DNA of 64,000 nt from NCBI RefSeq assembly GCF_001894805.1, contig NZ_BCWX01000002.1, positions 434,001-498,000 on the forward strand, read 5' to 3'. Every line of letters begins with the position of its first letter. The stretch's first letter is position 1. Source of the DNA: Rhodococcus globerulus NBRC 14531. Lineage in GTDB: Bacteria; Actinomycetota; Actinomycetes; Mycobacteriales; Mycobacteriaceae. Positions 29,155-39,584 of the stretch are shown here, one piece after another. The notes beneath the pieces were generated by a model. That model had not been told where the DNA came from. It made no database searches and saw only the letters and a program-made list of their open reading frames with translations. The position numbers and the translations under genes are program-made.

Positions 29155-31062
29155 ATGTGCCAGACACCCAAGGACGCAACACCGGCCACTGTGACGGTGA
29201 ATCGCGAAGCAGTCGAGCGATATGCGATGGAGGACCGGCAAGACTTCGTGGACGCGGATCGTGGCTTGATCGCTCCGCTACCGGGCAATGTGCTCGGCGA
29301 CGACGGGCATGTGGTCTTCGATCCCGAGGCGATGGAATACATCGGTGACGACGTTCCCGCGCCGGACACCGTCAACCCCAGTCTGTGGCGCCAGAGTCAG
29401 GTAATCCGCAGAGGTGGGCTCTACCAGGTGACGGATCGCCTCTATCAGGTGCGAAACAACGACCTGGCCAACCTGACGGTCGTAGAAGGTGACGAAGGTC
29501 TGATCGTCATCGACTGCATGGCGGGTGTGGAATCGGCCCGTCAAGGCATGAAGATGATTCGCGAGCACGTCAGCGACAAGCCGGTTGCGGCAATTATCTA
29601 CACGCATACGCACATCGACCACTACGGCGGCGTCAAGGGAATCGTCGATGTCGACGACGTTGCGTCGGGGAAGGTGCCGATCATCGCGCCGGGCACGATT
29701 GCCTCGTTCGACAAGTTTGCAATCGGTGAAAATGTTGTTGCCGGCAATGCGATGGCCAGGCGGTCGTTCTATGCCTTCGGTGGATTACTCGACCTCGGTC
29801 CGAAGGGTGCAGTGTCCTGCGGAATCGGTGTGCTCAGCACCAAAGGGCCTCGGATCTCGTATATTTCCCCCACCGACGGCATCACCGAAACCGGAACGAA
29901 ACGCGAAATTGCGGGTCTGGAGTTCGAATTCCTTTATGCGCCGGACACCGAGGCTCCGGAGGAAATGCATATCTGGATCCCCGAACTCGCGGCCTTGACC
30001 TGTGCGGAGAACGCCAATCATTCGCTCCATAACATCCAGACCCTGCGGGGTGCGCGTACTCGCGACGCCCGCAACTTCGCTCGGTATCTGGACGAGACTC
30101 TCGAACGGTGGGGAGACGACGCGGCTGTTCATTACGGTCCGCACACGTGGCCGGTGTGGGGCAACGAGAACCTGGTTACCTTCATCGAATCCCAAAGAGA
30201 CACATACAAATACATTCACGACCAGGCGCTGCGTCTGGCTAACAAGGGATACACACCACTCGAAGCTGCCGAGGTCATCGAGCTACCGGACGAACTCGGC
30301 CGCAAGTGGTACAACCGCGGATATCACGGAACACTGCACCACGACGTTCGCGCCGTGTACACCAAGGAACTCGGAATGTGGGACGGCGATCCGGTGTCGC
30401 TCCATCCGCATCCACCGGTGGAGTCGTCCAGACGGTTTGTCGATCTTCTTGGTGCACAGAAGATTCTGGACGAGGGCAAGCGAGCCTTCGATGCGGGGGA
30501 CTACCGCTGGGCAGCTGAGATCCTGCACAAGTTGGTGTTCGCGCAACCAGAGAACATCGAGGCGAAGAACCTCCAGGCCGACGTCTACGAACAGATGGGG
30601 TATCAAGCCGAAGGGCCGCAGTGGCGCGGGATTTACCTGACAGCTGCCCTGGAATTACGTGAGGGCTCGCAACCCCCGCCATACATCACGGCTAGTGAGG
30701 ACAGTGTCCTCGCGATGCCCATCGACATCCTGTTCGACTTCGTCGCAGTACATCTCATCGGCGACAAGGCAGCTGACGTCGATCTCCGTATCGATTTCGT
30801 GTTCACCGACCACGACGACGAGACATGGACGACGTGGGTGAAGCGCGGCGTTCTCAATGCGAGGCGGGGTGCGGCGTCGAACACGCAGCTGACGGTCTCG
30901 GGGCCGAAACCTGCGCTGATCGGCGCACTTCTGCAACCAGGTGCAGCGCCCGAGTTGGCCAGGGCCGGGAAAATCTCGCTCGACGGCGACGATTCGGCTT
31001 TGAAGACGCTCGGAGGGTTATTGGATACCTTCGATCCCACCTTCAATATCGTCACGCCGTAA
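29155..31062 (+). CDS. Type III alkyl sulfatase (metallo-beta-lactamase fold), second copy
   Basis: 635 residues, same architecture as the protein at 24995: zinc motif THTHIDHYGGVKG near 145-157, ENANHSLHNIQTLRGA near 283-298, helical repeat region (LHKLVFAQPENIEAKNLQ), and an SCP2-like C-terminal domain. Start ATG 29155 with GGGGAG upstream. No signal peptide. It lies 43 bases after the exporter gene and 26 bases before an Ntn hydrolase gene, so the three probably form one operon. The two sulfatases differ enough to expect different chain-length or branching preferences, which I cannot assign. Confidence 0.9.
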   Translation: MCQTPKDATPATVTVNREAVERYAMEDRQDFVDADRGLIAPLPGNVLGDDGHVVFDPEAMEYIGDDVPAPDTVNPSLWRQSQVIRRGGLYQVTDRLYQVRNNDLANLTVVEGDEGLIVIDCMAGVESARQGMKMIREHVSDKPVAAIIYTHTHIDHYGGVKGIVDVDDVASGKVPIIAPGTIASFDKFAIGENVVAGNAMARRSFYAFGGLLDLGPKGAVSCGIGVLSTKGPRISYISPTDGITETGTKREIAGLEFEFLYAPDTEAPEEMHIWIPELAALTCAENANHSLHNIQTLRGARTRDARNFARYLDETLERWGDDAAVHYGPHTWPVWGNENLVTFIESQRDTYKYIHDQALRLANKGYTPLEAAEVIELPDELGRKWYNRGYHGTLHHDVRAVYTKELGMWDGDPVSLHPHPPVESSRRFVDLLGAQKILDEGKRAFDAGDYRWAAEILHKLVFAQPENIEAKNLQADVYEQMGYQAEGPQWRGIYLTAALELREGSQPPPYITASEDSVLAMPIDILFDFVAVHLIGDKAADVDLRIDFVFTDHDDETWTTWVKRGVLNARRGAASNTQLTVSGPKPALIGALLQPGAAPELARAGKISLDGDDSALKTLGGLLDTFDPTFNIVTP

Positions 31063-31088
31063 CCCAGAGACGAAGGGAGAGTTTCTCG

Positions 31089-32069
31089 ATGTGTACGCGA
31101 TTGGTTTACCTAGGACCGAACGACACCGTGATCACTGCCCGGTCGATGGACTGGAAGCTCGATCTCGGTACCAATCTGTGGGCATTTCCCCGTGGCATGG
31201 AGCGTGAAGGCTGCGCCGGGGCGAATTCGATAACGTGGACGTCGTTGTACGGCAGTGTTGTGGCTTCCGCTTACGACATGTGCACGACGGATGGGGTGAA
31301 TGACGCCGGACTGTCCGCAAATCTGTTGTGGCTCGTTGAATCCGAGTATCCGGAATACGACGGATCAACGCCTGGCTTGTCGATTGCTGCGTGGGCGCAG
31401 TACGTGTTGGACCGGTGTGGGAGCGTCGCGGAAGCCGTCGAGGTGCTGGCAGCGGAGCCCTTCACCATCGTGACTGCGGCCGTTCCGGGAGAAGACCGCC
31501 TGGCAACACTGCACATGTCGCTCTCGGACGCCAGCGGTGACAGTGCCATCATCGAGTACATCGGTGGCCGACAGACAATTCACCACAGTCGTGAGCATCA
31601 GGTGATGACAAATTCTCCGAACTTCGACAAACAACTCGCCGTCAACGAGTACTGGAAGCAGATCAACGGAACCGTCATGTTGCCCGGTACCAATCGAGCT
31701 GCGGATCGTTTTGCCCGTGCCTCGTTCTACGTCGACGCAGTCCCGAAGACCGACGATCCGAGGGCAGCATTGGCCGCGACCTTCAGTGTCATTCGGAACG
31801 TGTCAGTGCCCCTGGGTATTTCGACTCCCGACGAGCCGAACATCTCATCGACACGGTGGCGCACCGTTGTCGATCACAAACGCGGACTGTACTTCTTCGA
31901 ATCGGCTATGACGCCGAACACTTTCTGGGTGGATGTGTCGTCGATCGATCTGAGTGAGGGGTCAACCGTCCGGAAGCTCGAACTCGGGCCGGACGAGAGC
32001 ACAGTCTACTCGGGTGATTCCACTGATCAGTTCAAACCCGCTGAACCGTTCACATTTGCCGGGTTGTAG
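31089..32069 (+). CDS. Linear amide C-N hydrolase (choloylglycine hydrolase/penicillin acylase family)
   Basis: 326-residue Ntn hydrolase. The nucleophile is Cys2, exposed after removal of the initiator Met (MCTRLVYLG). Arg19 and Asp22 follow in ITARSMDW, and the later conserved Asn and Arg are visible in LSANLLWL and SSTRWRTVVD. Family members cleave bile salts, penicillin V or N-acyl-homoserine lactones; which applies here is open. I placed the start at ATG 31089 with GAAGGGAG before it, because it puts the catalytic Cys at position 2; the frame continues upstream inside the sulfatase gene without homology. No signal peptide. Confidence 0.9.
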   Translation: MCTRLVYLGPNDTVITARSMDWKLDLGTNLWAFPRGMEREGCAGANSITWTSLYGSVVASAYDMCTTDGVNDAGLSANLLWLVESEYPEYDGSTPGLSIAAWAQYVLDRCGSVAEAVEVLAAEPFTIVTAAVPGEDRLATLHMSLSDASGDSAIIEYIGGRQTIHHSREHQVMTNSPNFDKQLAVNEYWKQINGTVMLPGTNRAADRFARASFYVDAVPKTDDPRAALAATFSVIRNVSVPLGISTPDEPNISSTRWRTVVDHKRGLYFFESAMTPNTFWVDVSSIDLSEGSTVRKLELGPDESTVYSGDSTDQFKPAEPFTFAGL

Positions 32070-32246
32070 GGGTGGGCGATGCTGCGGTGACGGAACAGCT
32101 ACCGACCGCTCGCCACTGTTGCCCTGGCCGCGTGGGGGGCTTTCGGTTTGGCATCCTCCCATGGGAGAAGTGCTTTTGACCTCCAGACCTGTCACCCGTT
32201 CAGGGCGGCGCAGGGCGAACAGCGGGCCGTCGATGCCCAGCTAGTT

Positions 32247-33659
32247 TCAGCGTTTTGCCGGGGTGAAGTCTCCGGGACGCCAGCTGCCGTCGAATGCTGC
32301 GGCTTCGGGTCCGTAGATACGGATGTATGCGAACCATCCGCGACCTGGAACCGTTTCCAGCCAGTTGTCCGCCGCGTCGTCTGGTTGGGTCGGACCGAAG
32401 TGCAGCGTGATCTCATTGCCAGAGGTCAGAGCCGATGACAGTTCGAACAACGATCTGAGCGCTCCCTTGTTGCCGTCCGTCTGCACTTGCGAACGTGTTT
32501 GCGCGTCGTAGATGGTGACGGACCAGAAGAGCTTGCCAGGGACCGGCAGCGGGATAGTGAGTGTGTAGGCGTTGGCGCCGTCCAGGTATGTTCCGGTGTT
32601 GTCGCGTGTGGCGAGCCAATACAGCGATCCACTGCCCTCCACGCGCCGGAACATCGCCGGCGACGCGACGATGGCCTGCGCGAACCACCGCTCACGGGCT
32701 TCGAGATCGAGACCTGCGGGTGTCTCGAAGTCCGCGTTGTCGGGAACCAATCCCACCCATTCCCACTGCCGATCGGTCCAGGCGGCCTGGTCAGGGCGTG
32801 TTCCGGCGAATGCCGTCACCAACATTTGATCACGGCCGATTCGGGCGGCCTTCGTGAGTGCTGCGGCGTCGCGGTCTGTCGGTGCGAACGGGGTTCCTTT
32901 CCCGATTCCGAGTCCGTCGAGCAGTCCGTGCATTGGCCGGAACTCCTCGACAAGCGGTTCTTCCTCGAGGATGCCGTGCAGGACTCGCCAGAATTCGAGG
33001 TTGTCCTCCCACCGCAGACAGGTGCTGTCGACGGTCTTGGTGCTGGTGTCGATCACATCGAGTAGTTTGTCGGTGCCGAGGCGGTAGATCTTCACTCGGA
33101 GGAGTGCGTCCTTGGCTGCATCGAGATCGCCCCCTACCGGGAGGGCTCGTACTGCCACCAGCACTTTGAAGGAATTCGACCGACTGACGTCATGATCTGC
33201 CGGTACTTCTCCGGTGTGATCGGGGGGAAGTATGGCGTATTTTCCTCCAGCGCCCTGGTCGGGCCCGGGGATACCCATATCGGTGATCCACCTGTGGTGA
33301 TGATCGTCGACGAGACCGATGTACGCTCCGGGCGGTAATTCGATGACCATCGGTCCCTCAGTGAGGTCCAAAGCCGCTGCCCCGTAGGGGGTATCGGAGT
33401 TAAGTGTGAATCCGACCTGTCGAGGGGTTGTCGCTGCAATTCCCATCGCCTTGTTGTCGTCGAAACCTAGTTCGCGGTTGCCGTTGAAAATCCCCTCAAT
33501 GGACACTGTCGGGTACCAAAACCGGTAGGCGACGAGTGCGCGCTCCAGATAGGCGTCCTCGTGGGCTTTCTTCGCGGTCGCAGCGGTCGGGTAGCCCCCG
33601 GAGAATTCATAGGGTGTCTCAGATGTCGGATGTGTTTGGTCCATGCCACAGATCATCAA
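32247..33659 (-). CDS. DUF1254/DUF1214 domain protein
   Basis: 470 residues. An N-terminal DUF1254 region (LVAYRFWYPTVSIEGIFN and PRQVGFTLNSDTPYGAAALDL) and a C-terminal DUF1214 region (YWLATRDNTGTYLDGANAYTL, then LFWSVTIYDAQTRSQ) are recognisable. These paired domains occur in many bacteria, often near hydrolases, but have no established enzymatic role. ATG at 33659; a second ATG five codons on is equally good. Convergent with the Ntn hydrolase gene, 177 bases apart, in which I see no feature. Confidence 0.75.
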   Translation of the reverse strand: MMICGMDQTHPTSETPYEFSGGYPTAATAKKAHEDAYLERALVAYRFWYPTVSIEGIFNGNRELGFDDNKAMGIAATTPRQVGFTLNSDTPYGAAALDLTEGPMVIELPPGAYIGLVDDHHHRWITDMGIPGPDQGAGGKYAILPPDHTGEVPADHDVSRSNSFKVLVAVRALPVGGDLDAAKDALLRVKIYRLGTDKLLDVIDTSTKTVDSTCLRWEDNLEFWRVLHGILEEEPLVEEFRPMHGLLDGLGIGKGTPFAPTDRDAAALTKAARIGRDQMLVTAFAGTRPDQAAWTDRQWEWVGLVPDNADFETPAGLDLEARERWFAQAIVASPAMFRRVEGSGSLYWLATRDNTGTYLDGANAYTLTIPLPVPGKLFWSVTIYDAQTRSQVQTDGNKGALRSLFELSSALTSGNEITLHFGPTQPDDAADNWLETVPGRGWFAYIRIYGPEAAAFDGSWRPGDFTPAKR

Positions 33660-33886
33660 CGGTCAGTATCGACGACGGCATCACCCGCGTCGGATGATCT
33701 CCGGAGCTCTGGCAAGCATTGCGTCCGACGCAGTGGCAGATCGATTTGCGGGGTAGTCGCGTGAGGGGCGCGCGACTCTATTCGGAGCCGCTACCCGATT
33801 CTGTTGTCACACGGAGAGTTACAGAAGTGGCGACGGCTGGGACCTCTGAAAGCTCGGCCGGAGCGCACCGATGGAATGTCGACGAC

Positions 33887-34195
33887 TTACTTGGCGGCGC
33901 TCTTGCGAGGCCGACCGCGTCGAACTGCCTTAGTCGGAGGCGTGGACTTTGCGGCCGGCTCAGCCGGGGGATCGTCGCGCCAGTGAATCTCGATTTCGAT
34001 TTCGACTTCGTTGCCGTCCACCTCGATCTCGAGTTCCCACCGAACCTGTTCAGGGACAGCGATTTCAATCGAGTCGCCGCCCGATCCCAGTTCCACTTCC
34101 GAGCCGCTGGCGAGAGCTTGCCCGAGCGCGATCAGTCGCTCGGCGACTTCCGCTCGCGAGAGTGCGGACTTACTTTTGATCTCCAATTTGGGCAC
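33887..34195 (-). CDS. Amphi-Trp domain protein
   Basis: 102 residues. The N-terminal half (LEIKSKSALSRAEVAERL, then VELGSGGDSIEIAVPEQV and a WELEIEVDG strand) fits the small amphi-Trp domain, whose function is unknown. The tail is disordered and basic (VRRGRPRKSAAK), an AT-hook-like GRPRK that could touch DNA. I chose the GTG at 34195 because AGGAG sits 5 bases before it; the ATG and GTG farther upstream have no such site. Confidence 0.7.
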   Translation of the reverse strand: MPKLEIKSKSALSRAEVAERLIALGQALASGSEVELGSGGDSIEIAVPEQVRWELEIEVDGNEVEIEIEIHWRDDPPAEPAAKSTPPTKAVRRGRPRKSAAK

Positions 34196-34342
34196 GATCA
34201 CTCCTGACCTCGGCGGATTCATTGTTCACGGTAATTGGACCATCGAAAGATTGTGGGAGTTTCGCGCGACCGCTGATTACCGCGCTCCTGTGTGAGTTGT
34301 CATTTTCAGTCCGCTGCTCGCCGACCTGGGGATTGGATCGCG

Positions 34343-34356
34343 TACCGTTGCCTTTC
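34343..34356 (+). promoter_or_regulatory. Candidate -10 element, leaderless gene
   Basis: TACCGT (34343-34348) lies 8 nt before the ATG at 34357 with no Shine-Dalgarno between. Confidence 0.35.
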
Positions 34357-34902
34357 ATGGAACTGACTCGAGTAGCGGTGGGCAAGGGGTCGTGCACCGT
34401 TCGGATCGACGGACCGGTCAGTAAGCACGCGGTCCTCCTTCTTCCGGGCAAGGGCGACCCTGTCGACGTATACGACAAAGTGTGTGAACGCCTCCACAAT
34501 TCGGATTTGCGCACGGTTGCGGTCGAATCGATCGAGAATCTCGACGAGAAGACGGCAGTAGTTCTGCTGGACGAGTTGAACATCGCCTGGGTGAACCTGG
34601 TGGGACACCGGGAAGGGGCAGACCTCGCGTGGCTGTTGGCGGCGCGCCAGTTCGGCCGCTTCGCGAGCTTGATTTCGGTGGATCGTGGCCATCCGTCGGC
34701 GGCCGACATCGCCGGAGTTCCGCCGGTGGAGGTGCCGACAACCATCGTGGTCGGCAGTGCTGGGCGGGCGATCGCCGACGCCAGTGGACGGTTTGTGTAC
34801 TCCGATTTCCGGGTGGCCGAAGTGCCTGACGTCGATGACATCGTGAAGTCCGCGCCCGCTGAACTCGCTACGGAGATCGTGTTGCGCACCAGCCCCTGGT
34901 AG
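34357..34902 (+). CDS. Small alpha/beta-hydrolase-like protein with altered nucleophile elbow
   Basis: 181 residues with the strand-helix order of an alpha/beta hydrolase (VLLLPGKGD, VNLVGHREGADLAWLL, TTIVVGSAGRA). At the nucleophile elbow it reads GHREG where active enzymes have GxSxG, so the serine is replaced by arginine, and no substitute nucleophile is evident. It is also shorter than the normal domain (about 250). It may be a non-catalytic binding protein. A strong terminator lies just after it. Start ATG 34357. Confidence 0.7.
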   Translation: MELTRVAVGKGSCTVRIDGPVSKHAVLLLPGKGDPVDVYDKVCERLHNSDLRTVAVESIENLDEKTAVVLLDELNIAWVNLVGHREGADLAWLLAARQFGRFASLISVDRGHPSAADIAGVPPVEVPTTIVVGSAGRAIADASGRFVYSDFRVAEVPDVDDIVKSAPAELATEIVLRTSPW

Positions 34903-34915
34903 ACCCGAGAACCAC

Positions 34916-34949
34916 CAAGGCGGGCATCCCCGAGGGGGTGCCCGCCTTG
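34916..34949. terminator. Bidirectional terminator hairpin
   Basis: CAAGGCGGGCA (34916-34926) pairs with TGCCCGCCTTG (34939-34949), extended inward by CCCC/GGGG, between the small hydrolase-like gene and convergent mtr. Confidence 0.8.
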
Positions 34950-34964
34950 CGCGTTCCAGATGTC

Positions 34965-34995
34965 GAGCGTTTTAGATATGGAGCGTTTTAGATAT
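34965..34995. repeat. 16-bp tandem duplication at the mtr 3' end
   Basis: GAGCGTTTTAGATAT occurs at 34965-34979 and 34981-34995 with one base between (period 16). The second copy carries the last mtr codons and its TAA stop, so the extra copy lies just beyond the coding region, as with the similar duplication behind the sulfatase gene. Confidence 0.8.
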
Positions 34996-36364
34996 CGAGT
35001 CCGAGCAACGCGTTCTCGACGACCTCGGCCAGGGCCGGGTGGATCCAGTACTGCCCACGGGCCATGTCCTGAGCGGACAACCCGAAACTCATGGCCTGGA
35101 TGAGTGGCTGGATAACGGTCGGCGCGTGGGTTCCCATGACGTGAGCGCCCAGGAGACGGCCGGTGCCGCGTTCCGCGATGACCTTGCAGAGACCTTCCTG
35201 ATCTTCCATCGCCCAGCCGTAGGCGACGTCGCCGTACGCCTGGACCTTGACGGTGATGTCGAGTCCGGCGTCGCGCGCCTGCTTCTCCGTCATTCCGACA
35301 TCGGCGATTTGCGGATCGGTGAACACTGCGGCCGGGACAAACCGGTGATCGGTGGCGCGCAGCCCGGAAGTGTCGTTCCACGCGTCCTGGAGCAGGTTGT
35401 GCTGAACAACACGCGCCTCGTGGTTGGCCACGTGCTTGAGCTGATAGGGGGAGGAGACGTCGCCGAGTGCAAAGACGCCCTCCGCGGTGGTGCGCTGGTA
35501 CTCGTCGACGACGATGGAGCCGTTGTTGTCGAGTTCGATGCCGGCCTTGTCGAGGTCCAGGAGATCTCCGTTGGGCTTGCGGCCCACTGCAACCAGCAGA
35601 ACGTCGCCGGAAACGACTGTGCCATTTGCCAGTTCGACGGCGATGTTCTCACCGTCCGCGCGGACCGACTGCATCGGTGATCCGAGGTGCACGTCCCACT
35701 TCTTGACGGCGAGTTCGGTGAAACGCTCCGAGATCTCGTCGTCGAGATGACGCAGGAGGCGCCCACTGCGGCCGATGATCGACACGCGAGAACCCAAGGC
35801 GGAGAACACATGTGCAAACTCGGTGGCAATGAAGCCCGAGCCGACGATGACGAGGTGCTCGGGGAGTTCCGGCAAGCGCATGATGTCTTCGTTGGTGTAG
35901 TACTTCACACCAGAGCCGGCGATCTCCTCGGGAATGATCGGGCGTGAACCGGCCGCGATCACAACCTGGTCGGCAGTGATGGTCTCACCCGTGCCGGTGT
36001 TGATGGTCTTCGGTCCGGTGAAGGTGGCGTGGCCGCGATAGACGGTGGTGTTCGGGCTGTCCTCGCTGCGGTAACGTTCGCCGCCCGCGGAGATGGGATC
36101 GATCCGGCCGAAGACGCGCTTGACGATGTCGGACCAGCGGACGCCGTCCAGGGTGGCGTCGACGCCGAATTTCTCGGCATGCGACACCGTGTTCGCGACC
36201 TCTGCCGCGTAGACGAACATCTTGGTCGGTATGCAACCGACGTTGAGGCAGGTGCCGCCGAAGGTGCCTTCCTCGAGGATGGCGATTTTCTTGCCGTCGA
36301 ATCGCTCGTCGGGCAACGAATTCCCCGAGCCGCTTCCGATGATGGCAAGGTCGTAATGCGTCAC
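34988..36364 (-). CDS. mtr: Mycothione reductase
   Basis: NADPH-dependent flavoprotein that keeps mycothiol, the actinobacterial thiol, reduced. 458 residues of the pyridine-nucleotide disulfide oxidoreductase family. FAD motif GSGSGN at 10-15, redox-active Cys39/Cys44 ([13 protein letters not shown]), an NADPH-binding [12 protein letters not shown] near 174 and the C-terminal His in [15 protein letters not shown]. The GSGSGNS start and the IHPALAE ending resemble mycobacterial Mtr more than lipoamide dehydrogenase. GTG start overlaps the stop of the upstream hydrolase gene (GTGA). Confidence 0.93.
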   Translation of the reverse strand: MTHYDLAIIGSGSGNSLPDERFDGKKIAILEEGTFGGTCLNVGCIPTKMFVYAAEVANTVSHAEKFGVDATLDGVRWSDIVKRVFGRIDPISAGGERYRSEDSPNTTVYRGHATFTGPKTINTGTGETITADQVVIAAGSRPIIPEEIAGSGVKYYTNEDIMRLPELPEHLVIVGSGFIATEFAHVFSALGSRVSIIGRSGRLLRHLDDEISERFTELAVKKWDVHLGSPMQSVRADGENIAVELANGTVVSGDVLLVAVGRKPNGDLLDLDKAGIELDNNGSIVVDEYQRTTAEGVFALGDVSSPYQLKHVANHEARVVQHNLLQDAWNDTSGLRATDHRFVPAAVFTDPQIADVGMTEKQARDAGLDITVKVQAYGDVAYGWAMEDQEGLCKVIAERGTGRLLGAHVMGTHAPTVIQPLIQAMSFGLSAQDMARGQYWIHPALAEVVENALLGLDI

Positions 36365-37392
36365 TGCGCGTTCTCCTGTGTGGTGGTGTCTGCGTCGGCG
36401 GTCAGGTGGCGCTCTAGCCACTCCAGCCACTGATCGAGTTCGGAAAAGGCTGTGGCCAACGGCTTCTGAGTCGAGAGGAAGACGTCGTGGCGCGCGCCGT
36501 CGATGGGAACGATGGTAGTCCGATCACCGAGGCAACCTGCCCACCGTGCGATCTGCCTCACATCCAGGACGGAATCTGCCAGGTCGACGCCGGGGTGGTA
36601 CGCCCTGGCGAACTCCGATTTCTTCGAGCGCAGGATCAGTGCCGGCACACCGATGTCCAGGCCGCGGTGCAGTTGCGCGTGTCCGCTGCGCACGGCACGC
36701 ATCCACCCGAACGTGACCGGGCAGCCTTCGAGCGGCTTCCAGTCGAGGTTGTAGTCCCACTCGCCGTTGGCGGAGACGTGGAGGCTCGAACCGTACGTCG
36801 GCAAGCCGGTGCCGGGGATGACAGTCTTCGCGGACACCCGTCCCAGTGCGTCGATGGCGGCGGTGCCGACGCTGCGCACCATCGCCGGACCTTGCAGGTC
36901 GAACCACGGGCTGTTGAGCACAAGACCCGCGATGCCGTGTCCTGAGCTGCCGCCCGGCTTGCGCTGGAGTCGGTCCAGCCACAGCGGAACGATGAGCCCA
37001 CCGGTCGAATGCGCCATCAGGAGCAGTTCGCTGCCGTCGGTTTCGGAGTTCACGATGCGCAGGGCCTCGTTGAGTTCGGCGTCGTACAGTGCGAGATCCG
37101 ACACATAGTGAGCGGTGTGGCCCGGTTTCAGTGAACGCCCGCACTTGCGCAGATCCAGTGCAAAGAAGGCGTAGCCCTGCTCGGCAAAGTGCTCCGCCAG
37201 ATGTTTCTGGAAGAAGTAATCGGTGAACCCGTGTACGTACAGAACTGCACGGTTCGCCCGAACTGCCTCGCCAGGCGGCTGATAGCGGACGAGTGTCGCG
37301 TCGACCTCACCCTCACCGTCCGGATCGGTTCCGAGAGGAATGGTCAGCTGCTGATATCCGTCTCCGAGGACGTCTGGAACCCATGTAGTCAC
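36361..37392 (-). CDS. Alpha/beta hydrolase (lysophospholipase-like)
   Basis: 343 residues. HGFTDY oxyanion motif near 54, nucleophile Ser129 in MAHSTGGL and a C-terminal catalytic His in DGARHDVF near 310. Resembles monoacylglycerol lipase/lysophospholipase-type serine hydrolases. The gene is coupled to mtr by a 4-base overlap, an arrangement I recall from mycobacteria (Rv2854-mtr). GTG start at 37392. No signal peptide. Substrate unknown. Confidence 0.87.
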   Translation of the reverse strand: MTTWVPDVLGDGYQQLTIPLGTDPDGEGEVDATLVRYQPPGEAVRANRAVLYVHGFTDYFFQKHLAEHFAEQGYAFFALDLRKCGRSLKPGHTAHYVSDLALYDAELNEALRIVNSETDGSELLLMAHSTGGLIVPLWLDRLQRKPGGSSGHGIAGLVLNSPWFDLQGPAMVRSVGTAAIDALGRVSAKTVIPGTGLPTYGSSLHVSANGEWDYNLDWKPLEGCPVTFGWMRAVRSGHAQLHRGLDIGVPALILRSKKSEFARAYHPGVDLADSVLDVRQIARWAGCLGDRTTIVPIDGARHDVFLSTQKPLATAFSELDQWLEWLERHLTADADTTTQENAQ

Positions 37393-37538
37393 AGATCACA
37401 ATCTAATCGTCGTTTCCCGGCGGCGTTGTAGAGCACAATTGGGGGTGGTAAACGGCGCACTTACGCCCAGGTAACCTATTCGGCGTAACACAGCAGGCGG
37501 ATGCGCGCACGGCTAATGACAAGGAAGTCGATTCTCCA

Positions 37539-39077
37539 GTGTCGAATCAGAACGCGGTAGAGACGAAGACGGATGTAGTGCTCGTAGGTGCGGGCATCAT
37601 GAGTGCCACGCTTGGCGCATTGTTGCGCCAGCTGCAGCCGGACTGGTCGATCTCGACCTTCGAGAGGCTCGACGCCGTCGCAGCCGAGAGCAGCGACCCG
37701 TGGAACAACGCGGGAACCGGTCACTCCGCGCTCTGTGAGCTCAACTACACCCCCGAGAACTCGGACGGTACGGTCGACATCAAGAAGGCCGTCAACGTCA
37801 ACGAGCAGTTCCAGGTGTCCCGGCAGTTCTGGGCACACGCTGTCGAGCAGGGCGTGTTGACGCAGCCCAAGGAATTCATCAACCCCATCGCGCATGTGAG
37901 CTTCGTTCACGGCGAGGCAAACGCCAAGTACCTGCGTGCCCGCTACGACGCACTTGCCGGCCACCCGCTCTTCCGTGGCATGGAGTACATCGACGATCCG
38001 GCCGAGTTCACCAAGCGCCTGCCGCTGATGGCAAAGGGCCGCGACTTCTCGGATCCCATCGCCCTCAACTGGAGCCAGGACGGCACCGACGTCGACTTCG
38101 GAGCGCTCACCAAGCAGCTCGTCGGCTACATCGGCAAGACCGGCGGCAACATGTACTTCGGTCACGAGGTCACCAACCTCACCCAGAACTCCGACAAGAC
38201 GTGGACTGTCAAGGTCACCAACCGTCGCACCGGTGAAAAGCGCGTCGTGCGTTCACGATTCGTGTTCGTCGGAGCCGGTGGCGGCGCTCTGCACCTGCTG
38301 CAGAAGTCGGGCATCAAGGAAGCCAAGGGCTTCGGCGGCTTCCCCGTCAGCGGCGCGTTCCTGCGGTGCACCAACCCTGAGCTGATCGACCAGCACAGTG
38401 CCAAGGTCTACGGCAAAGCTGCCGTCGGCGCACCGCCCATGTCGGTTCCGCACCTCGACACGCGTGTCATCGGCAACAAGCCAGGCCTGCTGTTCGGACC
38501 GTACGCCGGCTGGTCACCCAAGTTCCTCAAGCAGGGTCGCGTCACGGACCTGCCCGGTTCGGTCAAGCCCAACAACATCCTCTCGATGCTCGGCGTCGGC
38601 GTCAGCGAACTCGGTCTGGTCAAGTACCTGGTCAGTGAGCTCACCAAGAGCGAAACCGGACGTATCTGGGACCTGCGTGAATTTGCGCCCAAGGCCGAGA
38701 CCAAGGACTGGGAGCTCATCACCGCAGGCCAGCGCGTTCAGGTGATTCGCCGGGCCAAGGGCAAGGGCGGCGTCCTCGAATTCGGTACCGCCGTGGTGGC
38801 TGCCGAAGACGGAAGCATCGCCGGACTGCTCGGTGCGTCACCCGGAGCGTCGACGGCTGTTCCCGCGATGCTCGACGTGCTCGAGCGCTGCTTCCCGACC
38901 GAATTCCAGGGCTGGAAGGGCAAGCTGCGCGAGATGGTTCCGTCCATCGGCGTCAAGCTCACCGACAACGAAGGACTTTTCAACCAGGTCTGGGATTGGT
39001 CCTCGAAGGTGCTCGAGCTCGATTCCTCGGCGTCAACCGATTCTCTTCCGGTCGCGGAGACCGCTGCAACTGTGTGA
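37539..39077 (+). CDS. mqo: Malate:quinone oxidoreductase
   Basis: Membrane-associated FAD enzyme that oxidises malate to oxaloacetate and reduces quinone, feeding the respiratory chain. 512 residues, the usual length. FAD-binding motif [16 protein letters not shown] near 13-28, family segments [16 protein letters not shown] near 60-75 and a second dinucleotide strand [16 protein letters not shown] near 243-258. GTG at 37539 with AAGGAAG upstream. Divergent from the hydrolase-mtr pair. Confidence 0.95.
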   Translation: MSNQNAVETKTDVVLVGAGIMSATLGALLRQLQPDWSISTFERLDAVAAESSDPWNNAGTGHSALCELNYTPENSDGTVDIKKAVNVNEQFQVSRQFWAHAVEQGVLTQPKEFINPIAHVSFVHGEANAKYLRARYDALAGHPLFRGMEYIDDPAEFTKRLPLMAKGRDFSDPIALNWSQDGTDVDFGALTKQLVGYIGKTGGNMYFGHEVTNLTQNSDKTWTVKVTNRRTGEKRVVRSRFVFVGAGGGALHLLQKSGIKEAKGFGGFPVSGAFLRCTNPELIDQHSAKVYGKAAVGAPPMSVPHLDTRVIGNKPGLLFGPYAGWSPKFLKQGRVTDLPGSVKPNNILSMLGVGVSELGLVKYLVSELTKSETGRIWDLREFAPKAETKDWELITAGQRVQVIRRAKGKGGVLEFGTAVVAAEDGSIAGLLGASPGASTAVPAMLDVLERCFPTEFQGWKGKLREMVPSIGVKLTDNEGLFNQVWDWSSKVLELDSSASTDSLPVAETAATV

Positions 39078-39088
39078 TAGTCGCAACC

Positions 39089-39565
39089 ATGACGGCAACA
39101 GCAGCATTGAAGCGTTCATGGGCACTCGACCTCGACAACAAGACGTTCTACGAGTTGTTGAAGCTTCGGGTAGAAGTATTTGTCGTTGAGCAGGCCTGCC
39201 CGTACCCCGAGTTGGACGGGCGGGACCTGCTGACGGAAACCCGCCATTTCTGGCTGGAGCAGGACGGCGAAGTGGTGTGCACTCTCCGGCTCCTCGAAGA
39301 GCACGACGACGGCACGAAGAGCTTCCGTATCGGTCGACTCTGCACATCACGTGAAGCACGCGGACAGGGCCATACGACGCGATTGCTGCAAGCTGCGCTG
39401 GCCGAAGTGGGCGAAGCGCCGTGCCGCATCAACGCTCAGACCTATCTGGTCGACATGTACAGCAAGCACGGCTTCAAAGCTGACGGCGAAGAGTTTGTCG
39501 AGGACGGTATTCCACACACCCCGATGCGCCGCGGTGGCGGCGAGGCGTTTGTGCTTGCCAGCTGA
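39089..39565 (+). CDS. ElaA-type GNAT N-acetyltransferase
   Basis: 158 residues. ElaA signature LLKLRVEVFVVEQACPYPELDG near the N-terminus (residues 23-44), and the acetyl-CoA loop EARGQGHTTRLL near 91-102 (R/QxxGxG/A type). The substrate of ElaA proteins is unknown. ATG at 39089, 11 bases after the mqo stop. A GATAGT hexamer overlapping the mqo stop could drive a leaderless transcript. Ends in a T-tract terminator before the riboswitch. Confidence 0.87.
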   Translation: MTATAALKRSWALDLDNKTFYELLKLRVEVFVVEQACPYPELDGRDLLTETRHFWLEQDGEVVCTLRLLEEHDDGTKSFRIGRLCTSREARGQGHTTRLLQAALAEVGEAPCRINAQTYLVDMYSKHGFKADGEEFVEDGIPHTPMRRGGGEAFVLAS

Positions 39566-39584
39566 AACGCAGTCATACACCCGA

